This document shows positions 8,612 through 17,285 of a stretch of DNA of 64,000 bases, piece by piece. The notes beneath the pieces are model-generated. The model saw only the letters and a program-made list of their open reading frames with translations, was not told the DNA's origin and did not search any database. Source of the stretch: Kallotenue papyrolyticum. GTDB taxonomy: Bacteria > Chloroflexota > Chloroflexia > Chloroflexales > Kallotenuaceae. Where the stretch lies: assembly GCF_000526415.1 (NCBI RefSeq), contig NZ_JAGA01000002.1, forward strand, positions 764,001 through 828,000, written 5' to 3'. Position 1 is the stretch's first letter, and each line of letters starts with the position of its first letter. Both the position numbers and the translations under genes were made by a program.

Positions 8612-9316
8612 ATGAGTCACGCGGTCCATGTGCGCCACGCCGTGGTGGTGGCGGATGCGCCCCATGCCGATCTGCACCCCTTTGTCGAGCTGATCGCCAC
8701 CAGCGATCTGCTGATCGCTGCCGATGGTGGCGCACGCTATCTGGCAGAACTGGGCTACTGGCCGCACCTGGTCGTCGGTGATTGCGACTCGCTCAGCTCC
8801 GCGTGGCTGGAGCGTCTGGCGGCGCACGGCGCGCTTCTGGAGCGCTACCCGGTCCACAAAAACGAGACCGATCTGGAGCTGGCACTGCTGCGGGCCGTGG
8901 AACGTGGCGCCGCCCATGTGCGCATCCTGGCGGCGCTGGGCGGGCGGCCCGATCAGCATCTGGCCAACCTGCAGCTCCTGGCGCATCCCGCGCTGGCCGG
9001 AGTGGATGCCCGTCTGCTGCACGACGCCTGGGAAATCTTTGCGATTCGCGATCAGACGTTGCTGCACGGCGCGCCCGGCGACCTGGTCTCGCTCCTGCCG
9101 CTGAGCGAGCAGGTGGACGGGATCGTGACCGAGGGGTTGTTCTACCCGCTCCGTGGCGAGACCTTACGTCTTGGTCCGGCACGCGGCGTCAGCAACGTGC
9201 TCACGGCGTCACGTGCGCGCATCAGCGTGGCGCGCGGCGTGTTGCTCTGCATGCATGCCTTTGGCGCCGGGATGGTTGCAGCATGGCCGAGTCTGAACGC
9301 ACCGAACACGATCTGA
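8612..9316 (+). CDS. Thiamine pyrophosphokinase
   Basis: This 234-residue enzyme should transfer pyrophosphate from ATP to thiamine, making thiamine pyrophosphate. Family motifs are clear: 'AADGGARYL', 'VVGDCDSL' (usually GDFDS), 'KNETDLELAL' and 'GGRPDQHLANL', followed by a beta-rich thiamine-binding C-terminal half. ATG 8612 fits the adjacent promoter, and ATG 8606 is possible. Its end overlaps the next gene by 34 nt, suggesting coupled translation. No other thiamine gene is nearby, so salvage cannot be told from synthesis. Confidence 0.88.
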   Translation: MSHAVHVRHAVVVADAPHADLHPFVELIATSDLLIAADGGARYLAELGYWPHLVVGDCDSLSSAWLERLAAHGALLERYPVHKNETDLELALLRAVERGAAHVRILAALGGRPDQHLANLQLLAHPALAGVDARLLHDAWEIFAIRDQTLLHGAPGDLVSLLPLSEQVDGIVTEGLFYPLRGETLRLGPARGVSNVLTASRARISVARGVLLCMHAFGAGMVAAWPSLNAPNTI

Positions 9317-10704
9317 TCATCCTGAGCGATCTGCATCTCTCAGCCGGTTATAACCGCCGTACCGGCACCTACGACCGCAACGAAGATTTCTTCTACGATG
9401 CCGCCTTCAGCCGTTTTATCGACGTGCTGCTGCAACGCGCTCACAGCGAAGGACGCGCCTGGCAGCTTGTGATCCTGGGCGATCTGGCGGACTTTTTGCA
9501 GGTCGAGCTGCCCGAGCGGCGGGCCGGGCTTACGTCGGCACCTACCAGCGTGGCCAAGCTGGAGGTGATCGCGCGCGGCCATCCCGACTTTTTTCGCGCT
9601 CTGGCGCGCTTCGTGGCAGCCGGCTTTCCGGTGGCGATCGTCATCGGCAACCACGATATCGAACTGATCTGGCCCGAGGTGCAGGCGCGCTTTCGTGCGC
9701 TGCTGGCCGAGCATGGCGCAGTCGCAGTGGAGCAGCGCGTCACTTTCCACCCCTGGATCTTCTACCGCCCCGGTCTGGTCTATGCCGAGCATGGCCAGCA
9801 GTACGATGGCATCAACAGCTTCGCAACGCTGCTCCAGCCGCAGCTCCCCTACCGTCCGGAGGTGATCGAGCTCCCCTTCGGCTCGTTCTTCGTGCTGTAT
9901 CTCTTCAACTACATCGAACGCCTCGATCCCTTTGCCGACAACGTCAAGCCGGTGACGCGCTACCTGATCTGGGCGCTGCGCACGCGCCCGATCAAGGTGC
10001 TGGCCACGTTCGGCTACCATTTACGCTTTTTCAGCCGGGTACTGCGCAAAACCAGCCCGCTGACGCGCGCGCAGCAGCAGGCGCGTCGCGAGCGCTATCG
10101 CCGGGAGGTGCTGCGTCCGGCGGCGGCGACGATCGGCCTGCCGCCAGATGTGTTGGAGGCGATCGATCGGCTGGCGGCCGTGCCGGCGCTGTCAAGCCGC
10201 TGGCGGCAGATCGTTGCGCTGTGGTTCGATCCGCTCCTGGCGGGCGGGCCGTTGGCGCTGGTGCTGTGGAGTCTGTACCAGGCCGTGCGGCGGCTGCGCG
10301 CGCCCCGCCGTTCGTGGCTGGCGCTGATCGGCGCGCTGGCGGGCCTGCTCTGGCGTGAGCGGCGCTTGATGCGGCCGGCGACCGACCCGGGCGGCTACCT
10401 GCATCGCGCGGCGCGCGCCATCGACGAGCTGTTGACAGCCCACGGCCTGGCCGTGCCGGCCTATGTCTTCGGCCACACCCATACCGCCGAGCGTGCGCCG
10501 CTGCGCAGTCAGGACGAGATGCCGCGCTACTTCAACACCGGCACCTGGACGCCGATCGTGCCCCAGACCTTCGATCTCTTGGGCACGCGCGAGCGCTTTA
10601 CCTTTGTGCAGATCACACGCGATCCACACAGCGGCGCGGTCTTACCCGAGCTGTTGGTCTGGAACGACGCAGCCGGACGCATCGAGCCGTTGCCGCTGCT
10701 CTAG
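9283..10704 (+). CDS. Calcineurin-like metallophosphoesterase
   Basis: The 473-residue protein shows metallophosphoesterase motifs in order: 'LSDLHL' (about residue 14), 'ILGDLADF' (about 66), 'GNHD' (about 123) and the C-terminal 'FGHTHTA' with 'YFNTGTW'. These supply the Asp/His/Asn ligands of a two-metal site. Between them lies a long helical insert (residues 200-350) with one hydrophobic stretch near 330 that may touch the membrane. The start is ATG 9283, inside the end of the upstream gene. The substrate cannot be deduced; UDP-diacylglucosamine hydrolase-like or nucleotidase roles are possible. Confidence 0.82.
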   Translation: MAESERTEHDLIILSDLHLSAGYNRRTGTYDRNEDFFYDAAFSRFIDVLLQRAHSEGRAWQLVILGDLADFLQVELPERRAGLTSAPTSVAKLEVIARGHPDFFRALARFVAAGFPVAIVIGNHDIELIWPEVQARFRALLAEHGAVAVEQRVTFHPWIFYRPGLVYAEHGQQYDGINSFATLLQPQLPYRPEVIELPFGSFFVLYLFNYIERLDPFADNVKPVTRYLIWALRTRPIKVLATFGYHLRFFSRVLRKTSPLTRAQQQARRERYRREVLRPAAATIGLPPDVLEAIDRLAAVPALSSRWRQIVALWFDPLLAGGPLALVLWSLYQAVRRLRAPRRSWLALIGALAGLLWRERRLMRPATDPGGYLHRAARAIDELLTAHGLAVPAYVFGHTHTAERAPLRSQDEMPRYFNTGTWTPIVPQTFDLLGTRERFTFVQITRDPHSGAVLPELLVWNDAAGRIEPLPLL

Positions 10705-10712
10705 CGCCGCCG

Positions 10713-11048
10713 TTATGGGGTTTCGTCGAGCAGCCCGATGCCGATCAGCACGCTCCTGGCGCGCTCGGCCAGCGCTGCCGGCACCCAGATTTCGGCTGCG
10801 GCCAGCGCGCCGACCGTCAGGCCATAGATCACTCCGGCGCTGTCTTGTTTGATCAGCACCGGTATGTCCGCTGCTTCCAGCGCCGCCCGCGCCATGCCAC
10901 TGGCCAGCGGGCCGTCCACCACGGCGATGCGCACCGGCGCGTGTTGCCCATCGCCGCCGAAGCGCGCGGTTGTTTCGCCGCCTGTGGGCCTGGCCCCGGG
11001 TGCGCCCGGCCGTTGCGCGAAGCGCCGCCAGCGCAAGACAGCATCCAT
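10713..11048 (-). CDS. DUF2007-like putative signal-transducing protein
   Basis: The 111-residue product has the DUF2007 layout: 'VDGPLASGMARAALEAADIP' then a beta strand, 'YGLTV' and a C-terminal 'WVPAALAERAR'. Members are small PII-like fold proteins of unknown function. The ATG at 11048 is chosen because GAGGAG lies 7 nt upstream; an upstream ATG at 11066 lacks such a site. It converges on the metallophosphoesterase with 8 nt between stops and follows secF after a terminator hairpin. Confidence 0.7.
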   Translation of the reverse strand: MDAVLRWRRFAQRPGAPGARPTGGETTARFGGDGQHAPVRIAVVDGPLASGMARAALEAADIPVLIKQDSAGVIYGLTVGALAAAEIWVPAALAERARSVLIGIGLLDETP

Positions 11049-11068
11049 CTGCCGCTCCTCAAACAAGC

Positions 11069-11093
11069 GCGCCCCCGTCGGACACGGGGGCGC
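11069..11093 (-). terminator. Terminator hairpin after secF
   Basis: A 10-bp GC-rich stem (11069-11078 with 11084-11093) with a 5-nt loop lies between the secF stop and the DUF2007 start. It probably ends or attenuates the secDF transcript. Confidence 0.65.
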
Positions 11094-11103
11094 AGCGCGA
11101 TCG

Positions 11104-12072
11104 CTAGGCTGTGACCTGCGTGGGTGGTTGGGCGCGGCGCCAGATACGCCGCCAGTCTTCGGTCCAGCCGTTTTCCCAAACGACCAACAACTGCGCTGCG
11201 TTGAAGATCGACGAGTAGGTGCCCGACAGCAGACCGATCGTCAGAATCAGCACAAAGTGGCGGATCGTCTCGCCACCGAAGAGCAGCAGCGCCAGCAGTG
11301 TCAGCAGCGTGGTGAGCTGCGTGTTGATCGAGCGCGTCAGCGTCTGCACAATCGACAGATTGACGATCTCTTCAAAACTCTCGCTGGAGCGCCGCAGCTT
11401 GAGGTTTTCGCGAATACGGTCGAAGACCACGATCGTGTCGTGCACCGAGAAGGAGATGACCGTCAGCAGCGCCGTCAGGAACAGCGCATCCACCTCCAGG
11501 CCGATGAAGTAGCCCAGCATCGCGGCCACGCCCAGCACCAGGATCACATCGTGGAGCATGGCGATGATCGCGCAGGCACCGTAGCGGAAGGGATGGGGCG
11601 CTTTGCGGAAGGCGAAGGTCAGGTAGCCCAGGATTGCCAGCGAGGCCAGGAGCACCGCGAAGATCGCCTGGCGCGTCGATTCACGGCTGACGGTTTCGCC
11701 GACACTCTCGAAGCGCGACAGCGTCGCGCCCGGATAGGCCTGGGTGAGGGCGTTCACCACCTGCTGCTTGCGCGGATCCTGGGTCTGTACCTCCGGTGTG
11801 CGCACGGTCACAATCACGCGGCCCTGTTCATCGGGACGGGCGACCTGCGGCGGGCTGGCCTCGATGCCGGCCTGTTCGAAGAGGCGGCGGACCTCGTCGG
11901 AGGTCACCGGTCGTGTCGGATTGGGGATGACAAACTCCCACAGGTTGCCGCCGGCGAAGTCGATGCCCACGCGCAGACCACCACCGGGCATCAGCAGAAA
12001 GATCAGCCCCGGCACGATCACCAGCAGCGAGATGGCAAACCAGAGATAGCGTAAGCGGACAAAGTTCAACAT
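11104..12072 (-). CDS. secF: Protein translocase subunit SecF
   Basis: SecF (322 residues) pairs with SecD to assist SecYEG export using the proton-motive force. It has a first membrane helix (about residues 8-28), the conserved 'GIDFAGGNLWEF' segment, a periplasmic domain and five C-terminal membrane segments with 'FSVHDTIVVFDRIREN', the SecF signature containing the Asp and Arg of the membrane core. The start at 12072 has GAGGAA upstream; the longer frame would add an unlikely Arg-rich leader. It lies 34 nt after secD. Confidence 0.95.
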   Translation of the reverse strand: MLNFVRLRYLWFAISLLVIVPGLIFLLMPGGGLRVGIDFAGGNLWEFVIPNPTRPVTSDEVRRLFEQAGIEASPPQVARPDEQGRVIVTVRTPEVQTQDPRKQQVVNALTQAYPGATLSRFESVGETVSRESTRQAIFAVLLASLAILGYLTFAFRKAPHPFRYGACAIIAMLHDVILVLGVAAMLGYFIGLEVDALFLTALLTVISFSVHDTIVVFDRIRENLKLRRSSESFEEIVNLSIVQTLTRSINTQLTTLLTLLALLLFGGETIRHFVLILTIGLLSGTYSSIFNAAQLLVVWENGWTEDWRRIWRRAQPPTQVTA

Positions 12073-12106
12073 CGTGTTCCTCGACTCTCCGGCTGAGCGC
12101 GCGGCG

Positions 12107-13579
12107 CTAGGCGGCCTCAGCCGCGCGCGGCGGGCTGAGCGGCCTGTCTTCAACGGCATACCACCAGCGGCGGCGGAAGCGGCCCGAGCGTACTACCAGC
12201 CGGAGCAAGGTGCGCGTCACCACCACCGAGGTAAACAGGCTGACCACCACGCCGATGCCCAGCGTCAGGGCAAAGCCCTTGATGATGCTGACGCCGTAGC
12301 TGGAACCGAACCAGTACAGGATCGACGTTGAAATCAACGTGGCAACGTTGGAATCGCGGATCGACGGCCAGGCATGGATGAAGCCCTCTTCAACCGCTGC
12401 CTGGAGCGAGCGCCCGCGCCGCAATTCTTCCTTGAGCCGCGCGAAGATCAGCACGTTGCCGTCCACCGCCAGACCGATCGAGAGCACAAAACCGGCGATG
12501 CCGGCCAGCGTCAGCGTGATCGGAATGAAGCGGTAGAGCGCAAAGGCGATCGCGGTGTAGATCAACAGCGCGATCACCGCCAGCAGGCCCGGCAGGCGGT
12601 AGTAGCCGATCATCAGGATGGCAACCGCCAGCAGGCCGATCACGCCGGCAATCGCCGAGGCGCGCACCGATTCGGCGCCCAGCGTGGCGGTCACGATGCG
12701 GCTGGTCTCGACATCAAAGCCGACCGGCAACGAGCCGTAGCGTAGCACGTTGTAGAGGCTGTCGCGGTCGGCAATGGTGTTGGTGGAGATCTGGCCCTCG
12801 CCCGGCAGGCGGTCGCGGATCTCGGCGCTGGAGATCACGCGGTTGTCGAGCACGATCGTCAGGGGCTGGCCGATGTTGCGCGCAGTAAACTCTTCCAGCC
12901 GGCGCGCCGATTCGCCGCTGAAGCGGAAGGAGACGATCGGTCGTCCGCTCTGATCGATGCCGGGCTGCACCGAAGAGGGGATCAGGTCGGCGCCGTCGGC
13001 GATCACCTGATAGAGCGGCCCCTGCAGCGCCTGTTGCAGTTCGATGGCTTCGGTCACGCTGCGCGTTGCGGTGATGGCCGCCGTGTCGCTCAGCGCCTGG
13101 GTCGTGCCCAGCGACGGTTCGGGACTGCCGGTGGTGCGCACCAGCTGGCCGGTCGGCAGGTACTGCCCCTGCGGATCGATGAACTCCAGCTTGCCGGTTG
13201 AGCGGATCGTGGCCAGCGCCTGTTCCGGCTGGTCCACATCCGGCAGCTCGACGATGATGCGGTCGGCGCCGGAGGTCTGGACGGTGGCCTCGCTCACGCC
13301 CAGGCCGTTGACGCGGTTTTCAATCACCTGGCGCGCGGCCTGGAGCTGCTCCGGGGTGATGTCGGGATCGCGTGCGCGCAGCAGCACCTGTGTGCCGCCG
13401 CGCAGATCCAGCCCCAGCCGGGTATGCACATCGCGCCAGAAGAAGCGCTGGCTGGGCCAGGGCGCCTGGCCGGCAAATGGCGATTGTTCGTCGGTAACGG
13501 TCGGCGTGAAGTCGATCCAGAGTGCCAGTGCGGTGATCAAGATGATCAGCAGCAGCCAGTTGAGTTCTTGTCTGCGCAC
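12107..13579 (-). CDS. secD: Protein translocase subunit SecD
   Basis: SecD (490 residues) has an N-terminal membrane helix, 'RLGLDLRGGTQVLL', a periplasmic P1 domain with 'NRVNGLGVSEA' and 'IIVELPDV', and a six-helix C-terminal part with 'GLAVDGNVLIFARLKEELRRG'. It drives late steps of protein export with SecF. The GTG at 13579 gives the normal N-terminus 'RRQELNWLLL' and has GGGAGG upstream, although 11 nt away. The longer open frame reaches past the promoter and is not used. Confidence 0.94.
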   Translation of the reverse strand: MRRQELNWLLLIILITALALWIDFTPTVTDEQSPFAGQAPWPSQRFFWRDVHTRLGLDLRGGTQVLLRARDPDITPEQLQAARQVIENRVNGLGVSEATVQTSGADRIIVELPDVDQPEQALATIRSTGKLEFIDPQGQYLPTGQLVRTTGSPEPSLGTTQALSDTAAITATRSVTEAIELQQALQGPLYQVIADGADLIPSSVQPGIDQSGRPIVSFRFSGESARRLEEFTARNIGQPLTIVLDNRVISSAEIRDRLPGEGQISTNTIADRDSLYNVLRYGSLPVGFDVETSRIVTATLGAESVRASAIAGVIGLLAVAILMIGYYRLPGLLAVIALLIYTAIAFALYRFIPITLTLAGIAGFVLSIGLAVDGNVLIFARLKEELRRGRSLQAAVEEGFIHAWPSIRDSNVATLISTSILYWFGSSYGVSIIKGFALTLGIGVVVSLFTSVVVTRTLLRLVVRSGRFRRRWWYAVEDRPLSPPRAAEAA

Positions 13580-13687
13580 GTGCGTGCCAGCCTCCCTGTG
13601 ACGGAATGTGTCTGTGCCTGCCCGCCTGCCTGCAACCACGCGCGTGGTGCGACGGGGAAGTGGCTCAGGTTGACTTAAAACAACCGC

Positions 13688-13716
13688 ATTATAGGTTGTC
13701 CGGCAGTGGCTGTCAA
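13688..13716 (-). promoter_or_regulatory. Perfect consensus promoter for secD-secF
   Basis: On the minus strand TTGACA (13711-13716) and TATAAT (13688-13693) are separated by exactly 17 nt, a perfect match to the housekeeping consensus. The start would be near 13681, leaving a leader of about 100 nt before secD with no clear structure. Confidence 0.88.
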
Positions 13717-13829
13717 AGCCTGCGCCGCCCACCCAACCGGCGCGCCGGCACGCGCTGCCCGGCGATCGGTCCCGCGCCTGCGCTGCCGGACGGTGCCCTC
13801 CTGAGCGGACCGGTGGTCGGCCGGCAGGG

Positions 13830-13857
13830 TTGCATCTCGAGCGATGGGTGGTAGAAT
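13830..13857 (+). promoter_or_regulatory. Promoter for the small membrane protein
   Basis: TTGCAT (13830-13835) and TAGAAT (13852-13857) are spaced 16 nt, about 45 nt ahead of ATG 13901. Confidence 0.5.
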
Positions 13858-13900
13858 ACCGCCATCCCCAGAAGGACGACCAGAACCAGAAGAGGTATCC

Positions 13901-14173
13901 ATGGATCCGAACGTTGCCCTGTTGCAAGCGCTGTTTTTTGCCCTGGCCGGCTGGGTCGCCTGTTGCTACCGCATCACGCATTCACGGCTAGGGCTACGGC
14001 TGCGCCGCCTGGTGATCGTGCCGCTCTGGTTCGTCTGGATGGCTGTGGCGCTGGGTGGCCTGGTCTTTCAGGGAACGCTCGCGCCGATGCACGCGCTGTC
14101 CACGGGCATGGCCGTGACGATCGGTATGGCGATGACGCTGGTGGCGCGGCGTGGCAAGCGGCGCGTGCGGTAG
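13901..14173 (+). CDS. Small integral membrane protein, unrecognised
   Basis: This 90-residue protein has three predicted hydrophobic segments (about residues 7-24, 38-55 and 58-78) separated by short Arg-rich loops, and a basic tail 'RRGKRRVR'. The start at ATG 13901 has AGAGG 6 nt upstream and a promoter in front. I do not recognise a family. It stands alone between divergent secD and the downstream gpsA, with a hairpin after its stop. Confidence 0.6.
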   Translation: MDPNVALLQALFFALAGWVACCYRITHSRLGLRLRRLVIVPLWFVWMAVALGGLVFQGTLAPMHALSTGMAVTIGMAMTLVARRGKRRVR

Positions 14174-14177
14174 GGCC

Positions 14178-14207
14178 GGCGCCCCGGGCCACGCCCGGGT
14201 AGGCGCC
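14178..14207 (+). terminator. GC-rich hairpin between the small membrane gene and gpsA
   Basis: An inner 7-bp stem (14183-14189 with 14193-14199) is extended by a 5-bp outer stem (14178-14182 with 14203-14207). It lies 4 nt after a stop codon and 12 nt before gpsA, so it probably separates the two genes. Confidence 0.55.
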
Positions 14208-14218
14208 TCTCACCCCTG

Positions 14219-15274
14219 ATGGGTATCGTGGCGATGATGCCAGGCTCTGAAGCATTGACCGTCGTGGGAACGGGTAGTTGGGGGACGACGCTGGCGCTGC
14301 TGGAAGCGCGCTACGGTCGGCCAACCACCCTGCTGACGCGCACGCCCACCGAAGCGGCCGAACTGCGCGCGGCCGGCGAGCATGCGCGTGTTGCGCCCGG
14401 GCATGCCTTTCCCGCCAGTCTGCGTATCACCAGCGATCCTGAACAAGCGCTGGATGGCTGTGCGGTGGTGTTGCTGGCGGTTCCATCGCAGAGCATGCGC
14501 GCCAATGCCGAGCGCCTCCGGCCGTATCTCCGGCCGGAGACGATTGTGTTGAGCTGTGCCAAAGGGCTGGAGCGCGGCAGTCTCAAGCGCATGAGCCAAG
14601 TGCTGAGCGAGGTGCTGCCGGAGCATGCCCAGCGCATTGGCGCCTTGTCGGGGCCGAACATCGCGCGTGAGATTCTGGAGGGTCGACCGGCCACAACGGT
14701 GATCGGCGTGGCCGAGCATTGCTATGCCGAGCAGGCGCAGCGGCTGCTGACCACGCCCACCTTTCGCGTCTATACCAGCGATGACGTGGTCGGCATCGAG
14801 TTGGCCGGCGCGCTCAAAAATATCATCGCGCTGGGAGCCGGCTTTGCCGATGGCCTCGAGGCGGGCGACAATGCCAAAGCGGCGTTTCTGACGCGTGGGC
14901 TGGCCGAGATCGCCCGGCTGGGCATCGTGCTGGGGGCACAACCGCTGACCTTTGCCGGTCTGGCCGGGCTGGGTGATCTGGTCGCTACCTGTACCAGTCC
15001 CTGGAGCCGCAACCGCTGGCTGGGCGAAGCGCTGGCGCGCGGCTTGACGCTTGACCAGGCGCAGGCCCAACTGGGTGGTCAGGTTGCCGAAGGGGTGACG
15101 ACGCTGCAAACGGCGCGCGCCCTGGCGGCGCGCTATGGCGTCGAAATGCCGATCGCCGACCAACTGTACCAGGTGTTGTTTGCAGCGAAAGCACCGCGCC
15201 AGGCGATCGCCGATCTGATGCAGCGCGAGGTCAAGCACGAGCTGGACGGCATGCGCGGCCTGTTGGGCTTGTGA
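14219..15274 (+). CDS. gpsA: NAD(P)-dependent glycerol-3-phosphate dehydrogenase
   Basis: GpsA reduces dihydroxyacetone phosphate to sn-glycerol-3-phosphate, the backbone for phospholipids. The 351-residue protein has the Rossmann motif 'VGTGSWGTTLA' (about residue 17), 'LSCAKGLE', 'LSGPNIARE', and the catalytic-region 'GALKNIIALGAGFADG' with its Lys. ATG 14219 is used; in-frame GTG 14228 and ATGs 14234 and 14237 are alternatives because no strong ribosome site decides. It converges on rimI with a 90-nt gap that holds nothing obvious. Confidence 0.94.
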   Translation: MGIVAMMPGSEALTVVGTGSWGTTLALLEARYGRPTTLLTRTPTEAAELRAAGEHARVAPGHAFPASLRITSDPEQALDGCAVVLLAVPSQSMRANAERLRPYLRPETIVLSCAKGLERGSLKRMSQVLSEVLPEHAQRIGALSGPNIAREILEGRPATTVIGVAEHCYAEQAQRLLTTPTFRVYTSDDVVGIELAGALKNIIALGAGFADGLEAGDNAKAAFLTRGLAEIARLGIVLGAQPLTFAGLAGLGDLVATCTSPWSRNRWLGEALARGLTLDQAQAQLGGQVAEGVTTLQTARALAARYGVEMPIADQLYQVLFAAKAPRQAIADLMQREVKHELDGMRGLLGL

Positions 15275-15364
15275 GTCGTCGCCTGCCTGAGAGGAGTGCG
15301 CCTTGCGCTGGAACACAGCAGCCTACCGCCGCTGCACGGCCTGGAACATGCATGCCCACGCCGG

Positions 15365-16057
15365 TCAAGCTTGGGTCGTCGACGGCGAGGACGGGGCATC
15401 GGGCGCGGGCGGCGCTGGCTGCGGCTCCGCTTCCGCCTGCTCCTGACGTTTGAGGCGCTCCGCCAGCGCCATGCGCAACTGCCGCAGGCGCGCCTGATAC
15501 TCCGCGCTTCGGAGATCGCCGGTCCACATGATCAACGCATCTTCGTTGTTGTCGGTGTAGTAGCGCCGCCGCACACCGCGCGCTTCGAAGCCGTACTTCA
15601 AGTACAGGTTTTGCGCCACCTGGTTCGATACGCGCACTTCTAGGGTCATAAACGACGCGCCGCACTCGAGCGCCAGGTCGATCAATCCGTTCAAGAGGAG
15701 CTCGCCCACCCCGCGTCCGCGCACCTCCGGCGCGCTGGCAATGGTGGTGATGTGCGCCTCATCGACGCTAAGCCAGATCCCGCCATAGCCTACCACCGGG
15801 TACGGGCTGGCCGGTGCGGTCGTGGCATGGCGGAAGGGGAGCAGCGTGTTCAGCCAGGTGCGGCGCGCGGCTTGGGGATAGGTATCTAGGGGAACGCGTG
15901 TGCGGCTGGCGCGGGCTACGATGTAGCGGGCATACTCCGGCGAGCGCAGTTCGCGTAGATAGGTGGCGGCCGACCATGGCGTGCTGAAACTCTGCCGTTC
16001 GATCTCCTGCACGCGCGGGATGTCACTCTCACGCATCGCTTCGATAAAGAAGTACAC
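15365..16057 (-). CDS. rimI: GNAT acetyltransferase, RimI-like (ribosomal protein S18 alanine N-acetyltransferase)
   Basis: The 230-residue protein opens with 'MRESDIPRVQEIERQSF' and contains the acetyl-CoA site 'VRGRGVGELLL' and 'VSNQVAQNLYLKYGF', matching RimI, which acetylates the N-terminus of ribosomal protein S18. An insert around residues 50-90 and a charged Pro-rich tail make it longer than typical 150-residue RimI. GTG 16057 is supported by AGGAG 7 nt upstream. It is not next to tsaB or tsaD, the usual neighbours. Confidence 0.8.
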   Translation of the reverse strand: MYFFIEAMRESDIPRVQEIERQSFSTPWSAATYLRELRSPEYARYIVARASRTRVPLDTYPQAARRTWLNTLLPFRHATTAPASPYPVVGYGGIWLSVDEAHITTIASAPEVRGRGVGELLLNGLIDLALECGASFMTLEVRVSNQVAQNLYLKYGFEARGVRRRYYTDNNEDALIMWTGDLRSAEYQARLRQLRMALAERLKRQEQAEAEPQPAPPAPDAPSSPSTTQA

Positions 16058-16218
16058 GCCGCGCTCCTTGGCTTCAGCCTTGCAACCCGCTGTGCCGGCG
16101 GCAAGCGCACCGCCGCCGGCGGGTATTCATATGCGCCGGATCGGCTGCCAGCACCCGACCGGCTGCCGCGCCGACCGGACCTGGGCAGGATCCGCGCCGG
16201 CGCCGCAACGCTGCCGGC

Positions 16219-17139
16219 CTACTCCTGTTCGGGCACGATCGTCACCCGGTCGACGACGATCTGTTTGTCGTAGCGTCCGTCGGCGAACGAGCCGATCTGG
16301 AAGGTGCCCTCGACTTCGACCAAGCCCCACACGTACTGGCCATTGGGATCGACGTGCAGTTGCGCCGAGAGCTCCGGCGGAAAGCCTTCCAGCCCCAGGC
16401 GGATGCCGCCGGGGGATGGTGCGATACCGTCGGGCGTATCGGGCACCTTTTCGCGTTCGACGCGCTCCACCAGCGAACCCTGCGTTGCCGGGCTCCAAAA
16501 GTAGTAGCCGCGCGTGACGACCCGTTGCCCCTGGTAGCGTTCGGGCTGGCGTGCCAGTTCAAAGATCGAGACCTTGCCCTCGCCCAGTGGCTCGTCCTTC
16601 ACTGCCGAGACGATCCGCTCGATCTTCTGCAGTGCGCGTGCCTCGCGCACGTCGATGCGGTAGCGGTAGCTGGCGTCAGGGCCATAGCCGCCGTTGGCTT
16701 CGAACAGGCCGGTGACTTCGACGACGCCCCAGACCGAGTCGCTTGGTCGGTGCAGGTCGGCCGTGACCTCGGCCGGGAAGTTGTCCAGCCACACGGCGCC
16801 GGTGGACGGCTCGCCGACACGTTCCGTCGAGCGCCGACAGGTGCCGTCCGCCTGGCACTCCACGCTGGCATAGATCGGCTGTGCGTCGCGTACGCCATCG
16901 GCAGTGCTGACTCCCGGCAACAGGACGGCGATGTCCGGATCGCCGGGTTTCCACAGGTAAAACCCTTGGACGGTGACCTGCTGCCCGGCATAGTCCCGTG
17001 GCCGCTCGACCAGCGTGTACACCGTCATGGGGCTCTCGAATAAGCTGACGCCGCTAGCGCTGCTGCAGGCCGTCAGCAGCAGGCTGAGCAGGATCACGAT
17101 CAAACGCTGTGCGCCGTGCGCGCAACGAAGCATTAACAT
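16219..17139 (-). CDS. Lipoprotein with two tandem copies of a beta-rich domain
   Basis: A signal peptide with lipobox 'LLTAC' (about residues 15-21) marks a lipoprotein of 306 residues. The rest is an internal duplication: copy 1 begins 'TVYTLVERPRDYAGQQVTVQGFY' in short form 'PRDYAGQQVTVQG' and ends 'VWGVVEVTG'; copy 2 begins 'PERYQGQRVVTRG' and ends 'VWGLVEVEG'. Each resembles an OB-like 'added strand' unit. Start choice is between ATG 17139 and 17133 after GAGGAGG. Function is unknown. It is divergent from rex. Confidence 0.65.
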   Translation of the reverse strand: MLMLRCAHGAQRLIVILLSLLLTACSSASGVSLFESPMTVYTLVERPRDYAGQQVTVQGFYLWKPGDPDIAVLLPGVSTADGVRDAQPIYASVECQADGTCRRSTERVGEPSTGAVWLDNFPAEVTADLHRPSDSVWGVVEVTGLFEANGGYGPDASYRYRIDVREARALQKIERIVSAVKDEPLGEGKVSIFELARQPERYQGQRVVTRGYYFWSPATQGSLVERVEREKVPDTPDGIAPSPGGIRLGLEGFPPELSAQLHVDPNGQYVWGLVEVEGTFQIGSFADGRYDKQIVVDRVTIVPEQE

Positions 17140-17197
17140 TGCCTCCTCGTGTGCATCAGGCCAGATTATAGCAGACCGCTTCGCGCTGTGCCGGCCT

Positions 17198-17216
17198 TTG
17201 TGAAATTTGTTGACAA
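17198..17216. promoter_or_regulatory. Imperfect Rex-like operator over the rex -35 region
   Basis: TTGTGA and TGACAA half-sites are separated by 7 nt and overlap the -35 hexamer of the rex promoter. The known Rex site has 6 nt between TTGTGA and TCACAA, so this one is both mismatched and one base longer. Confidence 0.45.
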
Positions 17217-17238
17217 GTCTGGTGCTGCGTTCTATACT
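17210..17238 (+). promoter_or_regulatory. rex promoter
   Basis: TTGACA (17210-17215) and TATACT (17233-17238) are 17 nt apart, a near-perfect housekeeping promoter. The start would fall near 17245, inside the downstream operator. Confidence 0.85.
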
Positions 17239-17255
17239 TTGTGATAATTTCACAA
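17239..17255. promoter_or_regulatory. Rex-like palindromic operator at the rex transcription start
   Basis: Perfect TTGTGA and TCACAA half-sites flank 5 nt and directly follow the -10 box. Rex proteins bind TTGTGA-N6-TCACAA in response to the NADH/NAD ratio, so autorepression is likely; the spacer here is one base shorter than the usual. Confidence 0.68.
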
Positions 17256-17285
17256 ACTGGCTTGAAGCAGCATGGAGCGACGGTT

